The translations under genes and the position numbers were made by a program. The notes beneath the pieces were generated by a model that saw nothing but the letters and a program-made list of their open reading frames with translations, did not search any database and was not told the DNA's origin. Shown here piece after piece: positions 23,830 through 30,936 of a DNA stretch of 36,293 nucleotides. The stretch is taken from the NCBI GenBank assembly GCA_028280965.1, contig JANQKT010000108.1, forward strand, positions 1-36,293. The letters run 5' to 3'. This DNA comes from Phycisphaeraceae bacterium (lineage in GTDB: Bacteria; Planctomycetota; Phycisphaerae; Phycisphaerales; Phycisphaeraceae). How positions within the stretch are numbered: position 1 is the first letter of the stretch; the number at the start of each line of letters is the position of its first letter.

Positions 23830-25245
23830 ATGCGAACCCGACGCCTTCTCGCCCTTTCCCTGTTCACAGTGGCCTGCGCGGGGCTCGGCCTGACCGCCTG
23901 CCACAGCGGGCCCGGATACTACAGCGAGCGTGCCCCTCGGCAGGGGACTTACCGCGCGCCCGAACACCCGCCGACCGACCGGGAGGGGTACCGCCGTGAC
24001 CTGCGTTCGGGCACGCTGACCGCCGGGCACTTCGACGACGCCGACGACCCGCAGCGCTTCGCGGACTGGGCGGACAGCGTCGAGGCGCTCGGCCCGGACC
24101 ACGGCTTCACGCACGGATTCGATCGGCCGGCGATCCAACTCAGGATCCTCAACGAGCACGGCGACCCGGTCCACAACGCGCAAATCAGCCTCATCAGCGA
24201 CACGCGGGGCGCCAACCGAACGATCCGTTCGGGCACGGACGGGCGCTGCGTGGTTCTGCCGGGCTACGACGGCGTTTCGAGCGGGCGGCTGGAACTGACG
24301 ATCATCGCCGAAGGCGCGGGCACGACGCGCCACCGCATCGCTGCGCTGCCCGGGGACCAGGTGGACATCGTGCTTGATGGGGCCGAGGCGCAGCTGCCGC
24401 GCAGGCTCGACCTCGCCCTGGTGATCGACACGACCGGGTCGATGAGCGATGAGCTGGAGTACCTCAAGGTCGAGTTCCGAGCGATCGTTGAGCGCATCGC
24501 CGAGCGTTACCCGCACGTGGCCCAGCGCTGGGCGCTGGTGGTGTACCGCGACAAGGGCGACAAGTACGTCGTGAAGGACTACGACTTTACCGGCTCGCTT
24601 GGCCGCATCGTGGACCGGCTGGGCGATCAGCGCGCGGCCGGCGGGGGCGACTACCCCGAGGCGGTCGATGCCGCGCTGCACGCGGCCAATGAACTGCGGT
24701 GGCGCGACGACGCAGCGAAGGTCGCGTTCCTCGTTGCCGACGCCCCGCCGCATGCGGAACGCGCCGACGAGGCGCTTGCCCAGGCGGGCTGGATGCGTTC
24801 GAACGGCGTTGCGCTGTACCCGGTCGCGTCCAGCGGCGTCAAGGCCGAGGCCGAGCACGTCTTCCGCGCCGCCGCCCTGCTCACCGGCGGGGCCTACAGC
24901 TTCCTCACCGATGACTCGGGCGTCGGCAACCCCCACGCCGAGCCGCACGAGGCACCGCGCTACGCGGTCCAGCGGCTCGACGACCTGATCGTCCAACTGG
25001 TCGAGTCCGAGCTCTCGGGTGAATCCCGCCGGACCAGGCAGCGAGACATCGTCCGGGATGTTCCTGATGCCGACCCGCAGCCGCGGTACCGCACAGCCAG
25101 CGATCAGCAGGTGCGCGCCTGGCGCGACCGCCGGGACCGGCTGACCGAGCTGCTGGGCTCGACGACACTCTCGGACGAGACGGCCGACTCGATCGTGGAA
25201 GAGATCGCGGCGCTGGACCGCAGGATTAGCGATGTGGGGCAGTAG
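23830..25245 (+). CDS. VWA-domain lipoprotein, paralogue 1
   Basis: A 471-residue protein with a signal peptide ending in lipobox GLTAC (Cys24). An N-terminal motif, SGTLTAGHFDDADD (about 60-73), is followed by a small beta-domain with ILNEHGDPVHNAQISLI and TDGRCVVLPG, resembling carboxypeptidase-regulatory (CnaB-like) folds. A von Willebrand factor A domain follows from about residue 195: LALVIDTTGSMSDE carries a MIDAS-like D-x-x-G-S-x-S, then VVYRDKGDKYVVKDYDFT, GGGDYPEAVDAAL and FLVADAPPH. The last two motifs are typical of VWA domains in VwkA-type alpha-kinases. The C-terminus is charged and probably helical. AGGAG lies six bases before the ATG. It sits tandem to a clear paralogue, and both are probably outer surface or periplasmic. 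Function is unknown. Confidence 0.85.
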   Translation: MRTRRLLALSLFTVACAGLGLTACHSGPGYYSERAPRQGTYRAPEHPPTDREGYRRDLRSGTLTAGHFDDADDPQRFADWADSVEALGPDHGFTHGFDRPAIQLRILNEHGDPVHNAQISLISDTRGANRTIRSGTDGRCVVLPGYDGVSSGRLELTIIAEGAGTTRHRIAALPGDQVDIVLDGAEAQLPRRLDLALVIDTTGSMSDELEYLKVEFRAIVERIAERYPHVAQRWALVVYRDKGDKYVVKDYDFTGSLGRIVDRLGDQRAAGGGDYPEAVDAALHAANELRWRDDAAKVAFLVADAPPHAERADEALAQAGWMRSNGVALYPVASSGVKAEAEHVFRAAALLTGGAYSFLTDDSGVGNPHAEPHEAPRYAVQRLDDLIVQLVESELSGESRRTRQRDIVRDVPDADPQPRYRTASDQQVRAWRDRRDRLTELLGSTTLSDETADSIVEEIAALDRRISDVGQ

Positions 25246-25420
25246 GTTTAACCATCCGCTACGCGCCTACATCCAGGTATGGCCTTCCGGCAAGCCTTTC
25301 GCGATCCCATAGAACAAAAAGAGTATTGACGCGTCTACTGGATTGAGGATGATGGCTTAACGCGATCAGCGCGGCTTGCGTGGGCCGGCGGATACGTCAC
25401 TTCAATCGAAAGGGGCCGTG

Positions 25421-27100
25421 ATGATACAACGAGCAAAACGTCGGGTAGGACGTCGCATCGGGATGACCGCCTGCTTGCTGGTGGGCGCGGGCTGCTGGCT
25501 CGCCGCGTGTTCACACAAGCAGGAACTCGGGCCGGTCGTCATCAGCCCGGTGGACAAGGACATCAACGGCGAAGTCATCTCACGGGCCGACCCGGCGGAG
25601 GATGCTCCGCCACGTGGGTCGGGCGGAGCCGCGGCCCTGTTTGACCCAGGCGCGGAGACGGCCGAGTCGTCGGGTCGAGGCGCACATTATTGGAGTGACG
25701 GCCGTGCCGAGTTTAGTGAGGCCTCAGGCGGCAGCGGTGGCGGCTTGTTCGGCGATGATTCGGACGGTGATCGATCGCTCTCGCGGGCTGACGCGGTGCT
25801 CGCCGATGTGGAAGCGACCACGCCGGCAGACGCACCCGGCGCACCGGCGACGGTCGCGCCTGATGAAGCCGGGTCGGCGGTACGTTTCAAGACCGCGCCG
25901 AGCTTCGATCTGCATGACTCTCTGTCTTTGGATGAAGATGAACTGAGCCGAGATCGTGTTCGGGCGGTGGACCTGATCCTTGAAGCTGAAGAAAGCGATG
26001 CCGAATTCGATGAATCGCTTTCGGCCGGCACGCTCACCGCCGGGGTGCTCAACGACTGGCCGGAGCCTTCGGCGTACCGCGATTTCATCGCCAAGCTCGC
26101 CGGTGAGGCTGACAACGTCTACCAGAAGTTCAATCAAGGCCGGACGTTCGAGTTGAAGCTGCTCTCGGAATCCGGCAAGCCGCTGGCGAACGCGGATGTC
26201 CTTGTCGAGGACCAGCTCGAAGACCGCTCGATCATGCTGCGCACGCGCACCGACGGGCGCGCGGTAGTCTCCACGGCCTGGGACCTGCTGGAATCGACCG
26301 AGGACCTGCTGGTCACGGTCAAGCCGATCCGTGGGGGCGAATACACCGTGACGATTGATCCGGACAACCCGGTGACGCACACGGTCCGCGTGCCGCGAAC
26401 GCCCGACAGCCGGGAGGTCGAGATGGTGCAGATCGCGCTGGTGATGGACTGCACCGGCTCGATGGGCGATGAACTGGAGTACCTCAAGATCGAGCTCAAG
26501 TCGATCGCCGAGGCCGTCGCCGCCGCTTACCCGGGCGTCGATCAGCGGTTTGCGTTGGTCGCCTACCGCGACAAGGACGACGCATACGTCACACGCACGA
26601 TCGACTTCACGCACGGCGTCAACGAGTTCATCGAAGAGCTCGGCCGGCAGCGCGCCAACGGCGGGGGCGACGAGCCCGAGGCCGTGCAGCGCGCCTACGC
26701 CGAGGCCGCGGCGCTGTCCTGGGAGGACGGCCGGGTCGCCCGCGTCGTGGTGCATGTCGCCGACGCCCCGCCGCACGAGGAGCACCAGACCATCGCGCTC
26801 CGCGAGATCGACACGCTCCGGTCGCTGGGCGTCGCGGTCTACCCGCTGGCGTCGAGCGGAGCGAATATGCAAGCCCAGTTCACCATGCGCACCGCGGCGC
26901 TCTTGACCGGCTCGCAGTACCTGTTTCTTACCGATGACTCGGGTGTCGGCAACGCCCACGCCGAGCCGTCCGAATCCAAGGGCTACGCCGTGATGCCGCT
27001 GCGCAGCCACCTTTTGCGTGTGATCGCGTCCGAGATCGCGGGCGAGCCGATTGAAGTTGATGAGGCGATGGTGATCCGCCGGGTCGGGGCGACGGGCTAG
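25421..27100 (+). CDS. VWA-domain lipoprotein, paralogue 2
   Basis: A 559-residue protein with a lipobox WLAAC (Cys30) and the same plan as its upstream neighbour. A long acidic, low-complexity region (about 45-200) precedes SAGTLTAGVLNDW, a small beta-domain (ELKLLSESGKPLANADVLVED, RTDGRAVVS), and a VWA domain from about residue 335. The VWA domain carries LVMDCTGSMGDELEYLK, VAYRDKDDAYVTRTIDFTHG, GGGDEPEAVQRAY, HVADAPPHEEH and FLTDDSGVGNAHAEP. The extra acidic region is the main difference from paralogue 1. AAGGGG about six bases upstream and the signal peptide place the start at 25421 although the frame is open to 25376. A TTGACG at 25326-25331 may be part of its promoter. Function is unknown; metal-dependent protein binding outside the cytoplasm is likely. 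Confidence 0.85.
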   Translation: MIQRAKRRVGRRIGMTACLLVGAGCWLAACSHKQELGPVVISPVDKDINGEVISRADPAEDAPPRGSGGAAALFDPGAETAESSGRGAHYWSDGRAEFSEASGGSGGGLFGDDSDGDRSLSRADAVLADVEATTPADAPGAPATVAPDEAGSAVRFKTAPSFDLHDSLSLDEDELSRDRVRAVDLILEAEESDAEFDESLSAGTLTAGVLNDWPEPSAYRDFIAKLAGEADNVYQKFNQGRTFELKLLSESGKPLANADVLVEDQLEDRSIMLRTRTDGRAVVSTAWDLLESTEDLLVTVKPIRGGEYTVTIDPDNPVTHTVRVPRTPDSREVEMVQIALVMDCTGSMGDELEYLKIELKSIAEAVAAAYPGVDQRFALVAYRDKDDAYVTRTIDFTHGVNEFIEELGRQRANGGGDEPEAVQRAYAEAAALSWEDGRVARVVVHVADAPPHEEHQTIALREIDTLRSLGVAVYPLASSGANMQAQFTMRTAALLTGSQYLFLTDDSGVGNAHAEPSESKGYAVMPLRSHLLRVIASEIAGEPIEVDEAMVIRRVGATG

Positions 27101-27198
27101 CGATACAGGCATGAACAAATCCGGGGCCGAGCGGCATGCGGTTTCCGCGTATGAGGCGGTCGTGCGCAATTTACGCAGGGCTGCGAATGCGATCGCGG

Positions 27199-27204
27199 TA
27201 TGCT
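27199..27204 (+). promoter_or_regulatory. TANNNT -10 box of the beta-lactamase-fold gene, leaderless-type
   Basis: TATGCT ends six bases before the ATG at 27211, with no Shine-Dalgarno sequence and no clear -35. Confidence 0.45.
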
Positions 27205-27210
27205 CTTGGC

Positions 27211-28605
27211 ATGAACCGCACAATACCCTGTCTCTTGTTCTTGCTTGGTGCCGTCGCGCCGATTCTCTCGGGTTGCCGATCTGACCCGTACCGGGATGAA
27301 ATCGATGCGCTCGCCCGGCCTTACATCGACGGTGAGTACATCATCGGCGTTAGCGTCGGCGTACTCACGCCTGGTGGGACTTACACCTATCACTACGGCG
27401 CGACCGGGCGTGGCGGGCCGCCGCCGAACGACGACACGCTCTACGAGATTGGCTCGATCACGAAAACGATGACCGGGCTGCTGCTCGCCGACGGCGTGAC
27501 GCGTGGGCTCTACTCGCTGGACACGCCGGTCGGAGACCTGCTCGACGGCAAGGCCGAGGTCGACCCGCGGATCACGCTCCGTCGGCTGTCGATCCATACC
27601 TCCGGCCTGCCGCGCGTGCCCAGCAACCTCTTCCCCTTCGACCCGCGTGACCCGTACGCGACGTATACCGAAGAGCGCCTGCTGGCCTATCTCAAGTCGC
27701 CGAACATGCAGAACGAGCCGGGCGCTGAGGCGAGCTACAGCAACATCGGCGTAGGCCTGCTCGGCTACGCGTTGGCCGAGTCTGAATCGACGGACTATGA
27801 GTCGCTGCTCAGCCGGCGGGTGCTCGGCCCGCTTGGGATGGATGACACCGCGATCGAGCTCAACAAAGAACAGCAGGCAAGCCTGTCCGGCCCGCACAAC
27901 GCGGACGGCGAGCCGGCGCATCCGTGGTCGATCGTGACACTGGCTGGCGCGGGCGGCGTGCGGTCCACGGTGCCCGACATGCTGGCGTACGCGCGGGCGC
28001 AGATCGACCCGGACCGGACCCTGCTCGCCGAGGCGATCCGCCTGGGTCAAGCCGTGCAGAACCGCGAGGGCGAGGCGGGCTTGGACAACCCGATGGGCCT
28101 GGGCTGGTTCATCGGCGAAGGCGGCGTGCTCCAGCACGGCGGGCAGACCGGCGGGTACAAGTCGCTGATCTTCATCGCGCCGAGCAAGGGCTCGGCCGTC
28201 GTCGTCCTGGCCAACACCGCGAACACGTATGTCGAGTCTTTCGCCGAGAAACTGCGGGACCGTGTCCTGGAAGGCAAGCCGATCGAGCCGCCGGAGTTGC
28301 AAACGCCTGTTCAGGTTTCCGAGTCGCTGCTCGCGGACTACGCCGGGCGGTACCTGCTGATTGGCGCGGGCTTCTTCGAGGTGACGCACGAGGCCGGGAG
28401 GCTCTATGCGCAGCTCACCAACCAGCCGCGGTTCCGGCTGTATCCCGAGGACGACGACACGTTCCGCTACCGCGTGGTAGAAGCGACGATCGATTTCGAA
28501 CGCGACGAATCAGGACAGGTCGTGCGGCTGGTCCTGCACCAGAACGGGCGCGATCACATCTGTCCGCGCGTGCCGGAAGAGGAAGGCGAATCAGAAGCGG
28601 AGTAG
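27211..28605 (+). CDS. Serine beta-lactamase-fold lipoprotein
   Basis: A 464-residue serine hydrolase of the class C beta-lactamase/penicillin-binding protein superfamily. The signal peptide ends in ILSGC, so it is probably a lipoprotein. Active-site motifs are all present: SITK (S-x-x-K) near residue 90, YSN in EASYSNIGVGLLGY near 176, and HGG in LQHGGQTGGYKS near 307. A C-terminal beta-domain (LLADYAGRYLLIGAGFFEVTHEAGRLYAQL) is of the type often attached to such esterases and peptidases. Homologues act as esterases, D-amino acid peptidases or, rarely, beta-lactamases; nothing here indicates resistance. The frame is open to 27136, but the signal peptide and TATGCT box fix the start. It follows the VWA pair by 110 bases. 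Confidence 0.9.
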   Translation: MNRTIPCLLFLLGAVAPILSGCRSDPYRDEIDALARPYIDGEYIIGVSVGVLTPGGTYTYHYGATGRGGPPPNDDTLYEIGSITKTMTGLLLADGVTRGLYSLDTPVGDLLDGKAEVDPRITLRRLSIHTSGLPRVPSNLFPFDPRDPYATYTEERLLAYLKSPNMQNEPGAEASYSNIGVGLLGYALAESESTDYESLLSRRVLGPLGMDDTAIELNKEQQASLSGPHNADGEPAHPWSIVTLAGAGGVRSTVPDMLAYARAQIDPDRTLLAEAIRLGQAVQNREGEAGLDNPMGLGWFIGEGGVLQHGGQTGGYKSLIFIAPSKGSAVVVLANTANTYVESFAEKLRDRVLEGKPIEPPELQTPVQVSESLLADYAGRYLLIGAGFFEVTHEAGRLYAQLTNQPRFRLYPEDDDTFRYRVVEATIDFERDESGQVVRLVLHQNGRDHICPRVPEEEGESEAE

Positions 28606-28613
28606 TTGCTGGT

Positions 28614-29033
28614 TTATGACTCACCGACCAGCGCTCCGCACTCCGGGCAGTGCTGCATCTGCGCATCGACCGCGTAGCCGCAGCCCAGGCAGACCGGCAC
28701 ATCTACGCCGAGGCTGCGCAGCTCGCCGAGGTAGAGTTTGAGCTGACCGCGGATACGGATTAATGCGTACTGATAGAACAGGATGGTGGCGACCGGCCAC
28801 AGCAGCAATGGAACATAAACAGCGAGGCCGGAGACGACTGAAGGCGGCGAAAGCAGGCCGGTGATGGCCGACAGGACCGCATACCCCAGCAGCATGATCA
28901 CGAATCCGCGCATGAAGCTGGTAAGCCAGAGCCTAAAAGTGAAGGTCTTCCCGACCTTGTTACGGACTAAGGTTGCCCGCTGCTGGTCGCTGAGGTGTTG
29001 TAGCTCGGGCAGGTTTTCCAGTCGCCAGTACAT
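28614..29033 (-). CDS. Small membrane protein with C-terminal zinc ribbon
   Basis: A 139-residue protein. The N-terminal 40 residues are polar (MYWRLENLPELQHLSDQQRA), followed by two membrane segments (about 46-65 and 68-92) and a C-terminal zinc ribbon, CLGCGYAVDAQMQHCPEC. I know no function for it. The frame is open far upstream through the antisense of recN, but the likely ATG at 29033 lies seven bases after the recN stop codon. A TATGAT box overlapping that stop is six bases before the ATG. It may be read from the recN promoter, its own leaderless start, or both. Confidence 0.7.
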   Translation of the reverse strand: MYWRLENLPELQHLSDQQRATLVRNKVGKTFTFRLWLTSFMRGFVIMLLGYAVLSAITGLLSPPSVVSGLAVYVPLLLWPVATILFYQYALIRIRGQLKLYLGELRSLGVDVPVCLGCGYAVDAQMQHCPECGALVGES

Positions 29034-29039
29034 CGCTGC

Positions 29040-29045
29040 ATCATA
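29040..29045 (-). promoter_or_regulatory. TANNNT -10 box overlapping the recN stop codon
   Basis: On the minus strand TATGAT, which includes the recN TGA, ends six bases before the ATG at 29033. It could be an internal leaderless promoter or a chance match within an operon. Confidence 0.3.
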
Positions 29046-30795
29046 CCGCGGCAGCGAGCAACTCCTTCGCCTGCCGACGGCTGGTCGTGCTCGCCTTGGT
29101 GCCCGCGAGCATCTCGGCGAGCTCGTCGATGCGGTGTTTGCCGTCGAGCCGCTGGACGGTGGTGTCGGTGCGTTTGGTCCGGCCACTGCCGGTGACTTCT
29201 TTGACGATGTGGAAGTGCCGGTCGGCAAAGGCCGCGATCTGCGGCAGGTGCGTGATGCATAGCACCTGGCGGTCATCCTGTTTCGACGCGGCGAGTTGGC
29301 GCAGCTTCCGGCCGATGACATCGCCCAAGCGTCCGCCGATGTTGGCGTCGATCTCGTCGAAGACCAAGACATCCACGCCGCCTCCGCCACCGGCAGTCGT
29401 TGTGCCGCCTTTGGAGCTCAAGACCGATTTGAGCGCGAGCATGACGCGCGACAGCTCCCCGCCGGAGGCGATCTCGCGCAGCGGGCGTTCGTCCTGGCCG
29501 GGGTTGGTGCGGGCGCGGAATTCAGCGTGATCGAACCCGGTGGCTCCGCCCTGCTGCAGCCCGCCTGTTTCGACATCCACCCGCAGCGTCGCGTCGGGCA
29601 TGCCCAGCTCGGCGAGCTGCTTCTGCACCTTCGGCCCGATCTTCTTCGCGGCGGCTTGCCGCTTAGCAGTTAGTGTGCTTCCGACTTCAATCAGCTCCGC
29701 TTCCAGCGCACCGATCCGATCATCGATCTGCGACAGGCTCTGGGCCTGCCCGCCGAGCTGCTCAAGCTGCTCGCCGAGGTGTCGGCGGTGGTCGAGCACC
29801 GCGGCGAGCGGGTCTTCCTGGCCGGCCTGTGACCGGCCGTCGCCGTACTTCTGGATCAGCCGGTTGAGCGTGTTCAGCCGCTGCTCGACCTCGCCAAGCT
29901 CCTCGGGGTCCAGCTCGAGCCGCTCGGTGTAGCGCGACAGCTCAAACGCGGATTCCTGCAAGGTCAGCGTCGCGGCGCGGACCTGCTCGGCGACGGGCTC
30001 GAGCTGTTCATCAACCTCCGCGAGATCGAGCAGCAGGTGCGTCATCGCCTGCAGACGCTCGGCGACCGAGCCATCGCTGTCATAGAGCGCGGTATAGGCC
30101 GCGCCCGCATCACGTTTGATCCGGCAGAGGTTGCTCAGCACGCGCTCGCGCGCCTGCAGTTCGCCCATCTCCCCCGCGAGCGGCTCGGCGGCGTCGATCT
30201 CGTTTGCCTGGAACTGGTACAGATCCAACTGCTGTTCGCGGAGCTCGCTCGATGTTTGGAGGCTCTCACGCTCTTCACGCAGTGCCGAGCAGGAACGCCA
30301 GAGCCCGCTGAATCGGCGGCGCAGGTCGGCGCAGCCCGCGTAGGCGTCGATCAGTTCGAGCTGCCGGGCGGGCCGGAGCAGGGTCTGGTGGTCGTGCTGG
30401 CCGTGGATATCGATGAGCTGCTCGGCAGCGCGGCGCGCCATCGCCGCGGTGACCGGCTGGCCGTTGGCACTCAGCGACGAACGCCCGGTCGCGAAGACCT
30501 TGCGGGTCAGCACCAGCTCGTCGCCGGGCAGCAGGTCCAGGTCGAGCGCCAGCGCGATGCGCTCGGCCGAGTCAACGCCCTGGACCTCGAACACCCCGCT
30601 GATCCGGGCCTGCTCGCTGCCGGGGCGGATCATCTTCGCCGCGGACTTCTTAAGGCCCAGCAGCGACTGGATCGCCCCGAGAACAAGGCTCTTGCCCGCA
30701 CCGGTCTGGCCGGTGAAGACGTTCAGGCCCGGGCCGAACTCGATCGCGGCTTCTTCGATGACAGCGAGGTTCTGGATGTGCAGTTCACGGAGCAT
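29041..30795 (-). CDS. recN: DNA repair protein RecN
   Basis: A 584-residue SMC-like ATPase that acts early in double-strand break repair. The N-terminal MLRELHIQNLAVIEEAAIEFGPGLNVFTGQTGAGKS includes Walker A at about residues 29-36. A long coiled-coil middle with the LEQRLNTLN-type heptads follows. The C-terminal half has the signature motif ASGGELSRVMLALK and Walker B VLVFDEIDANIGGRLGDVIG, then CITHLPQIAAFADRHFHIVKE. GAGGA lies about seven bases before the ATG, and a good promoter is 30 bases upstream. RecN is SOS-induced in many bacteria, but no known LexA box form is seen here. Confidence 0.97.
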   Translation of the reverse strand: MLRELHIQNLAVIEEAAIEFGPGLNVFTGQTGAGKSLVLGAIQSLLGLKKSAAKMIRPGSEQARISGVFEVQGVDSAERIALALDLDLLPGDELVLTRKVFATGRSSLSANGQPVTAAMARRAAEQLIDIHGQHDHQTLLRPARQLELIDAYAGCADLRRRFSGLWRSCSALREERESLQTSSELREQQLDLYQFQANEIDAAEPLAGEMGELQARERVLSNLCRIKRDAGAAYTALYDSDGSVAERLQAMTHLLLDLAEVDEQLEPVAEQVRAATLTLQESAFELSRYTERLELDPEELGEVEQRLNTLNRLIQKYGDGRSQAGQEDPLAAVLDHRRHLGEQLEQLGGQAQSLSQIDDRIGALEAELIEVGSTLTAKRQAAAKKIGPKVQKQLAELGMPDATLRVDVETGGLQQGGATGFDHAEFRARTNPGQDERPLREIASGGELSRVMLALKSVLSSKGGTTTAGGGGGVDVLVFDEIDANIGGRLGDVIGRKLRQLAASKQDDRQVLCITHLPQIAAFADRHFHIVKEVTGSGRTKRTDTTVQRLDGKHRIDELAEMLAGTKASTTSRRQAKELLAAAV

Positions 30796-30826
30796 GGCTT
30801 TTCCTCGATACCTAACAAAGTCCTTC

Positions 30827-30854
30827 TATATAGTTCGGGTTTTGATCGGTTCAA
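30827..30854 (-). promoter_or_regulatory. Sigma-70-type promoter of recN
   Basis: On the minus strand TTGAAC (30849-30854) and TATATA (30827-30832) are 16 bases apart. The start near 30820 would leave a leader of about 25 bases with a GAGGA ribosome site. Confidence 0.6.
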
Positions 30855-30924
30855 GCTTTAGGATTTTTACCCGCTCGGTGCCAAACGCTTAAAGGACTCG
30901 GTGTCGGCGTGTTGTGGCATTGGC

Positions 30925-30930
30925 TATCCT
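30925..30930 (+). promoter_or_regulatory. TANNNT -10 box of the helicase gene, leaderless-type
   Basis: TATCCT ends six bases before the ATG at 30937, with no Shine-Dalgarno sequence and no clear -35. Confidence 0.45.
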
Positions 30931-30936
30931 CCCCGC

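Noticed and set aside
27211-28605. Antibiotic-resistance beta-lactamase
   Set aside because: The fold motifs are shared with esterases and peptidases, and the C-terminal domain fits those better; no resistance context is present.
30833-30852. Direct GTTC repeats upstream of recN as a LexA box
   Set aside because: The repeats are 12 bases apart; the alphaproteobacterial form has a 7-base gap, and the GAAC-N4-GTTC form is absent.
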